Shown piece after piece: positions 12,704-21,960 of a stretch of 64,000 nucleotides of DNA. Numbering within the stretch: the stretch's first letter is position 1; each line of letters opens with the position of its first letter. The stretch is from NCBI RefSeq assembly GCF_009905615.1, contig NZ_JAAAKW010000001.1:62001-126000 (forward strand), given 5' to 3'. The DNA is from Pseudomonas sp. SLFW (lineage in GTDB: Bacteria > Pseudomonadota > Gammaproteobacteria > Pseudomonadales > Pseudomonadaceae). The notes below the pieces were generated by a model. The model made no database searches, was not told where the DNA came from, and saw nothing but the letters and a program-made list of their open reading frames with translations. The translations under genes were made by a program, and so were the position numbers.

Positions 12704-13207
12704 ATGTCCAAAGTAAAACTGACCACCAACCACGGTGACATCGTCCTGCAACTGAACGCTGAGAAAGCGCCGATCACCGTTGCCAACTTCATCGAATACG
12801 TCAACGCTGGCCACTACAGCAACACCGTGTTCCACCGCGTCATCGGCAACTTCATGGTCCAGGGCGGCGGTTTCGAGCCAGGCATGAAAGAAAAGAAAGA
12901 CAAGCGCCCAAGCATCCAGAACGAAGCCGACAACGGCCTGCCGAACAAGAAGTACAGCGTGGCCATGGCCCGTACCATGGAGCCGCATTCGGCCTCGGCT
13001 CAGTTCTTCATCAACGTTGCTGACAACAGCTTCCTGAACCACAGCGCCAAGACCGTTCAAGGCTGGGGCTACGCGGTGTTCGGCGAAGTGGTGGAAGGTT
13101 CGGACGTGGTCGACAAGATCAAAGGCGTCGCCACCACTTCCAAAGCAGGCCACCAGGACGTACCGGCTGACGACGTGATCATCGAGAAAGCCGAGATCGT
13201 TGAGTGA
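12704..13207 (+). CDS. ppiB: Cyclophilin-type peptidyl-prolyl cis-trans isomerase B (cytoplasmic)
   Basis: A 167-residue single-domain cyclophilin without signal peptide, so cytosolic. It catalyses prolyl cis-trans isomerisation in folding proteins. Hallmarks are [15 protein letters not shown] (catalytic Arg in FHR) and SAQFFINV. Its last codons overlap the lpxH start (GTGA), so the two genes are translationally coupled. Confidence 0.96.
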   Translation: MSKVKLTTNHGDIVLQLNAEKAPITVANFIEYVNAGHYSNTVFHRVIGNFMVQGGGFEPGMKEKKDKRPSIQNEADNGLPNKKYSVAMARTMEPHSASAQFFINVADNSFLNHSAKTVQGWGYAVFGEVVEGSDVVDKIKGVATTSKAGHQDVPADDVIIEKAEIVE

Positions 13208-13977
13208 TATTGCTGATCTCCGATCTGCATCTGGAAGAAGGACGCCCGGACATTACCCGGGCGTTTCTGGATCTGCTCAGCGACCGCGCCCGTGGGGCCG
13301 AGTCGCTGTATATCCTCGGGGATTTTTTCGAGGTCTGGATTGGCGATGACGCGATGTCGCCTTTCCAGCGCTCGATCTGCGAAGCCCTGCGCGCCTTGAG
13401 CGACAGCGGCACGCAGGTGTTCCTGATGCACGGCAATCGCGATTTTCTGATCGGCAAGGCTTTTTGCAAAGCTGCAGGCGTCACCCTGTTGAAAGACCCG
13501 AGTGTCGTGCCATTCAACGGTGAGCCGGTGTTGTTGATGCACGGCGACAGCCTGTGTACCCGCGACGAAGCCTATATGCGTTTGCGCCGCTACCTGCGCA
13601 ATCCACTGACTTTATGGGTCCTGCGCCATCTGCCCTTGAGCACCCGGCATAAACTCGCGCGCAAGTTGCGCAGTGAAAGCCGCGCGCAGACCCGCATGAA
13701 AGCCAATGACATCGTTGACGTGACCCCGGAAGAAGTCCCGCGGATCATGTCCGAATATGGGGTAAAAACCCTGATCCACGGCCACACCCACCGCCCCGCC
13801 ATCCACAAATTGCAGATCGGCAACGACACCGCGCAACGGATCGTGCTGGGGGATTGGGATCGGGAAGGATGGGCGTTGCAGGTCGATGAACAGGGCTTTC
13901 AACTGACCTCGTTCGGGTTTGTGCAGGAGCAGCCGTTGGGGTTGCCACAGGACTTGCAGACACCACACACCCTGTAG
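13204..13977 (+). CDS. lpxH: UDP-2,3-diacylglucosamine diphosphatase LpxH
   Basis: A 257-residue metallophosphoesterase that cleaves UDP-2,3-diacylglucosamine to lipid X in lipid A synthesis at the inner membrane. All metal-binding blocks are present: [30 protein letters not shown] and HGHTHRP. It starts with GTG at 13204, overlapping the ppiB stop by 4 nt. The C-terminus is slightly ragged: the TAG stop lies inside a REP element (CCTGTAGG), so the last residues may have changed when the repeat landed. Confidence 0.95.
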   Translation: MILLISDLHLEEGRPDITRAFLDLLSDRARGAESLYILGDFFEVWIGDDAMSPFQRSICEALRALSDSGTQVFLMHGNRDFLIGKAFCKAAGVTLLKDPSVVPFNGEPVLLMHGDSLCTRDEAYMRLRRYLRNPLTLWVLRHLPLSTRHKLARKLRSESRAQTRMKANDIVDVTPEEVPRIMSEYGVKTLIHGHTHRPAIHKLQIGNDTAQRIVLGDWDREGWALQVDEQGFQLTSFGFVQEQPLGLPQDLQTPHTL

Positions 13978-14193
13978 GCCTTCGCTTGCTCGCGATAGCG
14001 TCATCTCACTCGCCTCTTCGTTGACTGATTCCACGCCATCGCGGGCAAGCGCGCTCCTACAGAAGATGGGTGCCAGACGAATCCTCAGCGGTGTATGCAA
14101 ACCTTGTAGGAGCGCGCATACCCGCGATGCCGTCAGACCTGCGACAAAGATGTGTCTGACACACCGCCATCGCGAGCAAGCGAAGGCCTACAA
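13971..14193. repeat. Two REP pairs between lpxH and the efflux pump gene
   Basis: Forward 13971-14002 (CCTGTAGGCCTTCGCTTGCT), reverse 14035-14062, forward 14103-14131 and reverse 14165-14193. The outer pair share the variant AGGCCTTCGCTTGCTCGCGAT, while the inner pair are of the GTAGGAGCGCG type: one palindrome nested in another. They fill the whole gap between convergent genes. Confidence 0.9.
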
Positions 14194-14204
14194 TGGCTGG
14201 CGCC

Positions 14205-15737
14205 TCAATGCCCTGCCCCCGGCCCGGCCTTGGCGGCGAACGGCGGTTTGGCCATCCAGATGATGAAGATCAGCGCCATGAATCCCCAGCCCATCATGTA
14301 GAAATAATCCACCGTGGACATCATGTACGCCTGGCTGGTGACCATGCTGTCGAGCTGCGCGTAGGCCTGATTGCTCGGGCCGCCCAGCATGTCCAGCGCG
14401 TGTCGCGTGGTCGGTTCGTAGGTGTTCACGTTTTCGCTGAGGTACGCGTGGTGCATGTTCGCCCGGCGAATCCAGATCCAGGTCGTCAACGAAGCCGCGA
14501 AGCTGCCGCCGAGGTTACGCAAAAACGTCGCCAGCCCCGAACCGTCGGCAATCTGCGACGGCGGCAGGTCCGACAGCAGGATGCTCAAGGTCGGCATGAA
14601 GAACACCGCGATCCCCGCCCCCATGAACAGTTGCACCATCGCGATGTGGTAGAAATCCACTTGACTGGTGAAATTCGAGCGCATGAAACAGCTCATGCCG
14701 ATGACCAGAAACGCCAGCCCCGCCAACAGCCGCAGGTCGAACTTCGGCGCGTATTTGCCCACGAACGGCGACAACAGCACTGGCAGAATCCCCAACGGCG
14801 CCACGGCCAGCCCCGCATAAGTCGGCGTGTAGCCCATCTGCGTCTGCAACCATTGCGGCAAAATCAGGTTGATCCCGAAAAAGCCCGCGTAGCCCAGCAC
14901 CAGGCAAATGGTCCCGACCCTGAAGTTGCGGAATGAAAACAGCCGCAGATTCACCACCGGGTGCTCATCGGTCAATTCCCAGATGATGAAGGCCGCTATG
15001 CCAATGGCCGAAATCACCGAACCGATGATGATGAAGTTCGACGAGAACCAGTCCAGGTCATTGCCCTTGTCGAGCACCACCTGCAAGGCCCCTACGCCGA
15101 TGATCAGGGTGATCAGCCCAATGTAGTCCATGGGTTGGCGGACGATGTTCACCGGACGCGCCGCCAGTTGCGTGCGCACCACGGCAGCGGCAAACAGGCC
15201 AATCGGCACGTTGATGAAGAAGATCCAGGGCCAGGCATAACTGTCGGTGATCCAGCCCCCAAGAATCGGCCCGGCAATCGGCGCCGCCACCGTGACCATC
15301 GCCAGCAGTGCCAGCGCCATCCCCCGTTTCGCCGGGGGGTAGACGGCAATCAGCAGGGTCTGCGCCATCGGGTACAGCGGGCCTGCGACCAAGCCTTGCA
15401 CCACGCGGAAACCCACCAGTTCAGGCATCGACGTCGAAATGCCACACAGGAACGAGGCGATCACGAACAGCAGTGTCGCCCATATAAAGAGCTTCACCTC
15501 GCCAAAGCGACGGCTCAGCCAGCCGGTCAATGGCAGCGCGATGGCGTTACTGACCGCAAACGAGGTGATCACCCAAGTGCCTTGGTCCGAACTCACCCCC
15601 AGGTTGCCGGAAATCGTCGGCAGCGCGACGTTGGCAATGGTGGTGTCCAGCACCTGCATGAACGTCGCCAGCGACAGGCCGATGGTGCTCAAGACCAGGC
15701 TGGGCGGCGTGAAAGAAGCGGGAGCGTTGTTACTCAT
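14205..15737 (-). CDS. DHA2-family MFS drug efflux pump (EmrB/QacA type)
   Basis: A 510-residue inner-membrane proton antiporter with about 14 spans. The family motif LDTTIANVALPTI lies in the first span, followed by DQGTWVITSFAVSNAIALPL and the loop motif GWLSRRFGEVK. It should drive substrates through the HlyD adaptor and outer-membrane channel encoded just upstream. It is the last gene of the marR-led operon, 76 bp after the adaptor gene. Its substrate cannot be told from sequence. Confidence 0.93.
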   Translation of the reverse strand: MSNNAPASFTPPSLVLSTIGLSLATFMQVLDTTIANVALPTISGNLGVSSDQGTWVITSFAVSNAIALPLTGWLSRRFGEVKLFIWATLLFVIASFLCGISTSMPELVGFRVVQGLVAGPLYPMAQTLLIAVYPPAKRGMALALLAMVTVAAPIAGPILGGWITDSYAWPWIFFINVPIGLFAAAVVRTQLAARPVNIVRQPMDYIGLITLIIGVGALQVVLDKGNDLDWFSSNFIIIGSVISAIGIAAFIIWELTDEHPVVNLRLFSFRNFRVGTICLVLGYAGFFGINLILPQWLQTQMGYTPTYAGLAVAPLGILPVLLSPFVGKYAPKFDLRLLAGLAFLVIGMSCFMRSNFTSQVDFYHIAMVQLFMGAGIAVFFMPTLSILLSDLPPSQIADGSGLATFLRNLGGSFAASLTTWIWIRRANMHHAYLSENVNTYEPTTRHALDMLGGPSNQAYAQLDSMVTSQAYMMSTVDYFYMMGWGFMALIFIIWMAKPPFAAKAGPGAGH

Positions 15738-15813
15738 CGCGAATCCTTTGACTCTTCAAAATGGTCCCGTCGCGAGAGATGCCTCCAAGGGATGGAACCA
15801 AGGGATTGGCGGG

Positions 15814-17103
15814 TCAGCGCTGGGCAGCCTTGTCCGGGCCGGAGGCGCTGTTCTCGTGAATCAGGCGCCCGATCAGGGTGTCGGCTTCGGCCAGTTGCTT
15901 GACGTACACGTCCGTGGTGAACGACGCCTGCTTCGGCGGCTGTTGCGCCAGCACCGGGCCATTCTGGTCGTGCAGGTTCACGTCAACGACGGTGGACAGG
16001 CCGATACGCAGCGGGTTTTGCTTCAACTCATCGGGGTTGATGTGAATCCGCACCGGCACCCGTTGCACGATCTTGATCCAGTTACCCGTGGCGTTTTGCG
16101 CAGGCAGCAGGGCAAACGCGCTGCCGGTCCCCGCGCCGACGCTGTCCACGGTGCCGCTGTATTTCACGTCGCTGCCGTACAGGTCGGCTTCGATGTCCAC
16201 CGGCTGGCCGATGCGCATCTTGCCCAGTTGGGTCTCCTTGAAGTTCGCATCGATCCACACCTGATCCAGCGGGATCACCGCCATCAGCGCCGTGCCCGGC
16301 TGGACGCGCTGGCCCAGCTGCACCGTACGCTTGGCCACATAACCGGTGACCGGCGCGATCAGCGTGCTGCGGGCGCTGTTCAGGTAAGCCTGACGCAACT
16401 GCGACGCGGCCGCTTTCACATCCGGGTGCGACGCCACGTTGGTGTCGTCCACCAGCGCGGTGCTGGTCACCAGTTGCTGCTGGATGTTGTTCAGGGCGTT
16501 TTGCGCACTGGTCAGGTCATCCTGCGCGTGGGACAGCTCTTCCTGGGAAATCGCCCCGCCCGCTGCCAGGTTGCGACGACGGTTGTAGTTGTCCTGAGCC
16601 CGTTTGACCTCGGCACGCTGGGCAGCCAATTGCGCCTTGATGCCGTCCACGTTGCTGTAGAGACCACGCACCTGACGCACGACCTTCCCCAGATTTGCTT
16701 CAGCACTTTGCAATGCAACTTCGGCATCGTTCGGGTCGAACTGCACCAGCACCTGCCCTTCGCGCACCAAGTCGCCATCGTCAGCGCCAATACTGACCAC
16801 CGTGCCCGTGGTTTGCGGGGTGATCTCCACCACGTTGCCGTTGACGTAGGCGTCGTCGGTGCTTTCGTACCATTGGCCGTAGATTTCATACCAGGCCCAG
16901 ACGCCGATACCGGCGAGGATCACGATGATCAACAGGCCAAACATCAGCAGTTTGCGCTTGCGCGGGTTTTTCTGCGGCTGACCCGGCGCGGCTTTCTGGT
17001 CTTTCTGGTCCTTCTGACCATTCTGGTTCTGCTGTTCGCCCGGCTTCTGGGCGTCGTTCTTTTGTTCGTTTGCTGGATTGTTTTCGCTATCGGCGTTGGC
17101 CAT
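15814..17103 (-). CDS. HlyD/EmrA-family membrane-fusion adaptor
   Basis: A 429-residue periplasmic adaptor linking the DHA2 pump to the outer-membrane channel. A hydrophilic N-terminal tail of ~50 residues, rich in Gln/Lys/Asn with repeated QKDQK-like units, precedes the single membrane anchor (residues ~51-70, LLMFGLLIIVILAGIGVWAW). Then come the lipoyl half-motifs, a coiled-coil hairpin (~125-215) and the beta-barrel (GYVAKRTVQLGQRVQPG). The tail is longer than in E. coli EmrA. It lies 10 bp after the outer-membrane gene. Confidence 0.93.
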   Translation of the reverse strand: MANADSENNPANEQKNDAQKPGEQQNQNGQKDQKDQKAAPGQPQKNPRKRKLLMFGLLIIVILAGIGVWAWYEIYGQWYESTDDAYVNGNVVEITPQTTGTVVSIGADDGDLVREGQVLVQFDPNDAEVALQSAEANLGKVVRQVRGLYSNVDGIKAQLAAQRAEVKRAQDNYNRRRNLAAGGAISQEELSHAQDDLTSAQNALNNIQQQLVTSTALVDDTNVASHPDVKAAASQLRQAYLNSARSTLIAPVTGYVAKRTVQLGQRVQPGTALMAVIPLDQVWIDANFKETQLGKMRIGQPVDIEADLYGSDVKYSGTVDSVGAGTGSAFALLPAQNATGNWIKIVQRVPVRIHINPDELKQNPLRIGLSTVVDVNLHDQNGPVLAQQPPKQASFTTDVYVKQLAEADTLIGRLIHENSASGPDKAAQR

Positions 17104-17113
17104 GACGATTACC

Positions 17114-18610
17114 TTAATGGGTCAGCGATGCAGTTGACGGGACGGCCGGGGCGGCGTTTTCGCCGGGCTTGCTCTCTTCGAAGCCTCCCCCCAGGGCCTG
17201 CATCAACTGGATCGAAAGATCGATTCGTTCCGCGTTGAGATCAGCCAGTTGGCGTTGCGATTGCAGCAGTTGCTGCTCGACGCTCAGTACATCGAGGTAG
17301 TTGCCGATCCCCGAGGAGTAACGCTGAACGACGGTGTTGTAGGACTTTTGAATGACATCGGTGGCCTGCTGACGAGCGTCGATCTGCCCGCTGATCGAAC
17401 GCAGTTGGCCGATGTTGTCGCTGACGTCGCCCAACGCACGCACCAGGCTTTTGTTGTACTGCGCGACGGCCAGGTCGTAGTCGGCGTCCCGGGCGTCGAG
17501 ATCGGCGCGACGGCGACCGCCATCGAAGATCGGCAACGAAACGGTCGGCGCGACGTTAAAGAAGCGGCTCGCCGAACCGAACATCGCGTCACCCAGCAGC
17601 GACTCCACCCCCGCCGACGCACTGAGGTTCAGGTTCGGGTAGAAGTTGGTCTTGCTGACCGCGATGTCCTTGTTCGCGGCTTCGACCCGCCAGCGGGCAG
17701 CCACCAGATCAGGGCGACGGCCGAGCAATTCAGCCGGCACCACCGACGGCAGAGCGACGACCGCAGGCTTCAGCACGGTCGGACGCGCCAGCTCTTCGCC
17801 GCGATCCGGGCCTTTGCCCATCAACACGGCCAGGGTGATCTTGGCGGTGCGCAGGCGTTTGTCGGCGTCGACCAAGGCCTCGCGAGAGCTGGCTTCCAGG
17901 CTTTCGGTCTGCTGGTATTGGTACTCGCTGTCGATGCCGGACTTGAAGCGACGGGCGCCCAGCTCCAGCAATTGCCGCGTGCGTTTCAGGTCGTCGGCCG
18001 CCAGATCGCGAACGATGTAGGCCTGACCCAGATCGCTGTAGGCGCGGGCGACATCGGCCGCAAGGGTCAACTGCGCGGCGCGCTGGTCGATTTCAGACGC
18101 GCGGGCCTGGCCCAACGCCGCTTCCCAGGCAGCACGCTGCCCGCCCCACAGGTCGAAGTTGTAATTGAAGCTGGCACCCAGACTGCGCAGCGTGCTGTAA
18201 CGGTCGCCCGTGCCAGTCGGGTCCTGATCCTTGGCCAGACGAGAACGGCTGACGCTGGCGTTGGCATCGACGGTCGGCATGCGCTCGGCGTCGGCGGCAT
18301 AGGCGGCAGCACTGGCCTGGCGAGTCCGTGCGGCGGCGATCTGCATGTCAGGGCTGTCGCGCAGGGCTTCCGTGATCAGACCGTTGAGTTGAGGGTCGCC
18401 CAGGCTGGTCCACCAGTCGCGCTTCGGCCAGGCCGCTGGCGACAGGTTGATACCACTGAGGCTGTTTCCGGCCTGCAAGCTGTTGGCGTCGATGCCGACG
18501 GCCTCGGTGTGCAAGCCTTTGGAGTTCGCGCAACCGGCCATGACCAGTGCAGCGAACACAAGACTGAGAGAGGTGCGCAAGGCCGAGCCCTGCGGGGATC
18601 GAATGTTCAT
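17114..18610 (-). CDS. Outer-membrane efflux lipoprotein, NodT/OprM family
   Basis: A 498-residue TolC-like channel subunit. The signal peptide ends in lipobox LVMAGC, so Cys at about residue 26 should be acylated. The two OEP repeats are visible as alternating long helices. Start 18610 overlaps the marR stop (ATGA), whereas the frame extending to 18889 is simply open through marR. Together with the HlyD and DHA2 proteins it makes a complete tripartite exporter. Confidence 0.93.
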   Translation of the reverse strand: MNIRSPQGSALRTSLSLVFAALVMAGCANSKGLHTEAVGIDANSLQAGNSLSGINLSPAAWPKRDWWTSLGDPQLNGLITEALRDSPDMQIAAARTRQASAAAYAADAERMPTVDANASVSRSRLAKDQDPTGTGDRYSTLRSLGASFNYNFDLWGGQRAAWEAALGQARASEIDQRAAQLTLAADVARAYSDLGQAYIVRDLAADDLKRTRQLLELGARRFKSGIDSEYQYQQTESLEASSREALVDADKRLRTAKITLAVLMGKGPDRGEELARPTVLKPAVVALPSVVPAELLGRRPDLVAARWRVEAANKDIAVSKTNFYPNLNLSASAGVESLLGDAMFGSASRFFNVAPTVSLPIFDGGRRRADLDARDADYDLAVAQYNKSLVRALGDVSDNIGQLRSISGQIDARQQATDVIQKSYNTVVQRYSSGIGNYLDVLSVEQQLLQSQRQLADLNAERIDLSIQLMQALGGGFEESKPGENAAPAVPSTASLTH

Positions 18611-19080
18611 TTGGCTGCAATCCGGGCGAGTGTGATCGGGTCCGCCGCCGCGACCAGCACCTTGGTGAGCAATTTTTCCAGCATGGCCAGTTCGTCCTTG
18701 TCCAACACCCCGACCATTTCGTTCAGGGCCTCTGCGCCGATCTGCGGCAACAGGTCCGACAGCGTTTTGCCGGCGTCGGTCAACACGAGGCGCACCTGAC
18801 GCCGATCCGATTCGGAGCGGGTACGGGCCAGCAGGTCTTTCTGCTCCAGACGGTCGAGCATGCGCGTCATGGACCCGCTGTCCAGGCACAGCGAACGGCA
18901 GAGATCAGCCGGTGTTTCGGCGCCATACAACGCGACGATGATCAGCACTTTGAATTGCTGAGCCGTCAGCTCGTAGGGTTCAAGCAGCTTGTCGAGGATA
19001 CGGTTTTTCAGTTGCTCGGCTCGGCCGATCAGCATGCCCAGCAGGCTGCATTGAAAACTCTCGGGAGTGAAATGTGCCAT
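18607..19080 (-). CDS. MarR-family repressor of the efflux operon
   Basis: A 157-residue winged-helix regulator. The DNA-binding core is TPADLCRSLCLDSGSMTRMLDRLEQKDLLARTRSESDRRQVRLVLT (residues ~56-102 in pieces: recognition helix SGSMTRMLDRLE, wing DRRQVRL). It is first in the efflux operon and overlaps the next gene by 4 nt. Two palindromes directly upstream are likely operators, so it should autoregulate the operon and be relieved by a small ligand or drug. Confidence 0.93.
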   Translation of the reverse strand: MAHFTPESFQCSLLGMLIGRAEQLKNRILDKLLEPYELTAQQFKVLIIVALYGAETPADLCRSLCLDSGSMTRMLDRLEQKDLLARTRSESDRRQVRLVLTDAGKTLSDLLPQIGAEALNEMVGVLDKDELAMLEKLLTKVLVAAADPITLARIAAK

Positions 19081-19097
19081 TGATAGCCACCCATTAT

Positions 19098-19143
19098 CTG
19101 CCTAGGCAGTGATTTTGGGCTGATATTACTGCCTAAGCAGTAA
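19098..19143 (-). promoter_or_regulatory. Two MarR-type operators upstream of the efflux operon
   Basis: CTGCCTAGGCAG (19098-19109) is a perfect 12-bp palindrome. TTACTGCCTAAGCAGTAA (19126-19143) is an 18-bp near-palindrome with the same core (CTGCCTA-GCAG). Their centres are about 31 bp apart, three helical turns, within 65 bp of the marR start. A MarR dimer on each would cover the promoter. Confidence 0.8.
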
Positions 19144-19229
19144 ACACACAATGAAACAATTTTCAGGATGCAGAGTTCCAGACGAATGTGCTCGTCGGAT
19201 GAGAGGAAGTGTGCTGGGGCGGTTGGGAG

Positions 19230-19838
19230 TTACAGCGCAGGCACGCCGCTGTGAAACCGGAAATCCTCGTCCGGGCTTTCGATGAGTTCGCGCTCCGCCA
19301 GGCGAATCTCTTCGATTTTGGCGCTAACGTCCGCCTCGTCGCCATAGGTGTAGGCCAGCTTCAGGTAATCCTGAAAATGCCGGGCCTCGGACTTGAGCAA
19401 GCTGGCGTAGAACTTCGACAGGTCGGCATCCAGATGCGGGACCAGTGCGGCGAAACGTTCGCAGGAGCGCGCTTCGACAATGGCGCCGACGATCAGCGCA
19501 TCGGTCAATCGGTAGGGGTTGTGGGTGCGAACGAGCTTGCGCAATGACCCGGCATAACGCGCCGAGCTGATGTTGGCCATGGGGATGCCGCGCTTCTTGA
19601 TGATGCCGATCACCTGCTCGAAGTGACGCAACTCTTCCCGTGCCAGACGCGACATTTTCGCCAGGAGGTCGAATTTGTCGTTGTACTGGAACATGAACTG
19701 GAACGCCGCACCGGCGGCTTTCTTTTCATTGTTCGCATGGTCGATCAGCAGGATATCCAGGTTCTGCAAGGCGGCCTGAACCCAGGCGTCCGGGGTCGGG
19801 CAAAGCAGGAAGGCATCGATGTCTGGATAAAGCGGCAT
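19230..19838 (-). CDS. miaE: tRNA 2-methylthio-N6-isopentenyladenosine hydroxylase MiaE
   Basis: About 202 residues. MiaE is a di-iron oxygenase that hydroxylates ms2i6A37 of tRNAs reading UNN codons. Iron ligands are in EELRHFEQV, EARSCERF and SEARHFQDYL, and the family start PDIDAFLLCPTPDAW is clear. The start at 19838 (MPLYPDID..) follows family length. An in-frame ATG at 19874 has a better Shine-Dalgarno (GAGG), so a 12-residue longer form is possible. It is not co-directional with the Usp gene upstream. Confidence 0.93.
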   Translation of the reverse strand: MPLYPDIDAFLLCPTPDAWVQAALQNLDILLIDHANNEKKAAGAAFQFMFQYNDKFDLLAKMSRLAREELRHFEQVIGIIKKRGIPMANISSARYAGSLRKLVRTHNPYRLTDALIVGAIVEARSCERFAALVPHLDADLSKFYASLLKSEARHFQDYLKLAYTYGDEADVSAKIEEIRLAERELIESPDEDFRFHSGVPAL

Positions 19839-20031
19839 GAGTTCACGACTGGCAGAGTGGGAAAGGCGCAGCATTATACGGGCCTCGACGCGCAGAACCA
19901 GCCTCTTGGGCCGGAAATCCGATGACCCCGTCAACACCCTGCGTCGAGTGGGCCAACTATAGTCAAGTGACGAACCCCGACGGCTTGCGCCATGTCGAAA
20001 GTTTCATGACGTCTTCAAAGGAGATCCGCTC

Positions 20032-20943
20032 ATGTACGCGATTCGCAGGATTCTGGTGGTCATTGAACCCAACGCCGACACCGATCAGGTCGCCAACCTC
20101 GCCATGCCCCGCGCTTGCCTGATCGCCCGCACCACCGAGGCCAGCCTGCATCTGTTGGTGTGCGACAAAAGTGCGGATCACGGCGAACTGCTGTCGGACC
20201 TTCGCCATGTGCTGGAAGCCAAGGGAATCGAGGTCACCACCCAGCAGGACTGGCACGAAAGCACGCACCAGACGATCGTCAAGGTACAACAGGCGCAGGG
20301 CGCGGACCTGGTCATCAAACAGCACTTTCCGGACAGCACACTGAGAAGAGCCCTGCTCACCCCGGCGGACTGGAAATTGCTGCGCCACTGCCCGTGCCCG
20401 GTGCTGATGGTGAAGTCCGACAGGCCGTGGAAAGGCGGGGCGATTCTGGCGGCCGTCGATGTCGGCAATCCGGACGGCGAGCACACGGCCTTGCACTACA
20501 GCATCGTCCAGCACGGTTTTAGCCTGGCAGAGATGGCGGGCGGTGAACTCCACGTGATCGCGGCGCACCCCTCTCCCACGCTGTCGGCGGCAGAGCCGGT
20601 GTATCAACTGCCGACCCACGTTGAAGGAGAATATCGCGAACAGTGCAAGGCGTTTCAGACCGAGTTCGGCATCGACGATACTCACCTGCACATTGCCGAG
20701 GGACCGGCGGATGTGCTGATCCCGTTCACAGCACATCATTTACAGGCGGCGGTCACCGTCATTGGAACCGTGGCGCGGACGGGATTTTCGGGCGCGCTGA
20801 TCGGGAACACGGCCGAAGTGGTGCTGGACTCGCTGGAAAGCGATGTGCTGGTGCTGAAAAGCGAGGAGATGGTGGCGCAGTTGAAGAAGCATCTGGCGCA
20901 GGCTTTAAAAGGCTTCTCTTCTGAAACGACGACTTCGCGATAA
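20032..20943 (+). CDS. Tandem universal stress protein (UspE type)
   Basis: A 303-residue cytosolic protein made of two Usp folds (about residues 1-145 and 150-290). The second half carries the nucleotide-binding-like ending IGTVARTGFSGALIGNTAEVVL (in pieces G-x2-R-x..G-N-T-A), while the first half lacks a complete ATP motif. The start is secure: AAAGGAGAT lies 7 bp upstream. Such proteins are induced in stationary or anaerobic stress. It is monocistronic, with a REP pair after it. Confidence 0.9.
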   Translation: MYAIRRILVVIEPNADTDQVANLAMPRACLIARTTEASLHLLVCDKSADHGELLSDLRHVLEAKGIEVTTQQDWHESTHQTIVKVQQAQGADLVIKQHFPDSTLRRALLTPADWKLLRHCPCPVLMVKSDRPWKGGAILAAVDVGNPDGEHTALHYSIVQHGFSLAEMAGGELHVIAAHPSPTLSAAEPVYQLPTHVEGEYREQCKAFQTEFGIDDTHLHIAEGPADVLIPFTAHHLQAAVTVIGTVARTGFSGALIGNTAEVVLDSLESDVLVLKSEEMVAQLKKHLAQALKGFSSETTTSR

Positions 20944-20950
20944 GCATGCC

Positions 20951-21040
20951 CTTGTGGGAGCAATTCATTCGCGAAAGGCCAGTACATTCGGCACATCATG
21001 TCGGCTGTAAATATTTTCGCGAATGAATTCGCTCCCACAG
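20951..21040. repeat. REP pair (GTGGGAGCAATTCATTCGCGAA class)
   Basis: Forward copy 20951-20978 and reverse copy 21014-21040 (TCGCGAATGAATTCGCTCCC), separated by 35 nt. Same class as the decayed pair at 571-665. It lies between convergent genes. Confidence 0.88.
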
Positions 21041-21054
21041 ATGGTCCGAGGCGC

Positions 21055-21522
21055 TTACCCCATCGCATCCTTCAAGAAACCCGGCGCGATGTAACGTTCG
21101 TAGTGCGCTTCGGACAGCAGGAAGAATTCCCGATCAATGGCATCGCGCAGTTCCGGCAGCGGCCAGTCGCGAAATTCGGGCATCAGCACCATGCCGTACG
21201 CTTCCACGTTGTTGATCACCCTCGCCCCGCGCGCGATCAATTGGTATGCCCAGCAATACTCCGACTGCTGCGGCACGAAGCGGATTTTGCGCTGTTCGAG
21301 CTGCTGACGGAGCAAACCGGGGTCGAACACTTCGACTTTCGCGGCCATTACCTGCACCAGCAATTGTTCGAGCCGCAGCCACACCGCGCGCTTTTCTTCC
21401 TCGTTGTAGCCATTCCAGTGAATGACTTCGTGGTGAAAACGCTTGCATCCCCGGCACACGAGGTCCCCGTAAACGGTGGAACACAGGCCGACACAGGGCG
21501 TTTTGATGATGTGGTTGGGCAT
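21055..21522 (-). CDS. DUF1289 zinc-ribbon-like protein
   Basis: A 155-residue protein. The N-terminal ~50 residues are a DUF1289 module with four cysteines in CVGLC...CRGCKRF, which should bind a metal. The remainder (CWAYQLIARGARVINNVEAYGMVL..) is conserved in Pseudomonas but of unknown function. Start 21522 (MPNHIIKTP) is preferred; an in-frame codon at 21552 adds ten residues. It diverges from acnB and in other pseudomonads sits in the same acnB neighbourhood. Confidence 0.85.
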   Translation of the reverse strand: MPNHIIKTPCVGLCSTVYGDLVCRGCKRFHHEVIHWNGYNEEEKRAVWLRLEQLLVQVMAAKVEVFDPGLLRQQLEQRKIRFVPQQSEYCWAYQLIARGARVINNVEAYGMVLMPEFRDWPLPELRDAIDREFFLLSEAHYERYIAPGFLKDAMG

Positions 21523-21670
21523 GGCGGAAAAACACGGCAGCGGACGAAACAAGCCCGCATGTTAGCCCTTTGTCTAAATCGGTACACCCCCGAAGATGTA
21601 GGGGCTAACTTACCTTTCCCTTTTTTTTGCCGTAGAATCACCGGGCCTTTTAAGGCGCCAATGTCCGTTG

Positions 21671-21841
21671 GAAGCTGTTTTCAAAGCGTCACGAGCACAG
21701 TCCAGGATCTGTACGGAAAGTCGGCAAGCCCCACTTTCCCTATGGAGCCTTACCCCGCAGTACGGTTCGACGCAGGCGTAATCCTGCGTCCCCTCCCTCC
21801 CAGAGCCGTTCATGCAGGCGTAAAACTTTGAAAACAGCTTC
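21671..21841 (+). promoter_or_regulatory. Candidate structured leader RNA of acnB (16-bp closing stem)
   Basis: GAAGCTGTTTTCAAAG (21671-21686) is the exact reverse complement of CTTTGAAAACAGCTTC (21826-21841); the two are separated by 139 nt. Inside lies a second perfect hairpin, GACGCAGG/CCTGCGTC at 21769-21790 with a 6-nt loop. No credible reading frame occupies the 438-bp gap 21523-21960. A T-rich tract (TTTCCCTTTTTTTTGCCG, about 21618-21635) precedes it. The arrangement looks like a structured 5' UTR or a small RNA. I do not recognise a named family. Confidence 0.5.
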
Positions 21842-21960
21842 TGTTGGAGATCGTCAGCTTCCTGCCTGAAAACTCAAAAAGTTTTGACATGCACGGTCGC
21901 GGACTTTTTCCGGATGAGCGTCCCGGACACCCATTTGGGACCACTGATGAGGGTAATACT

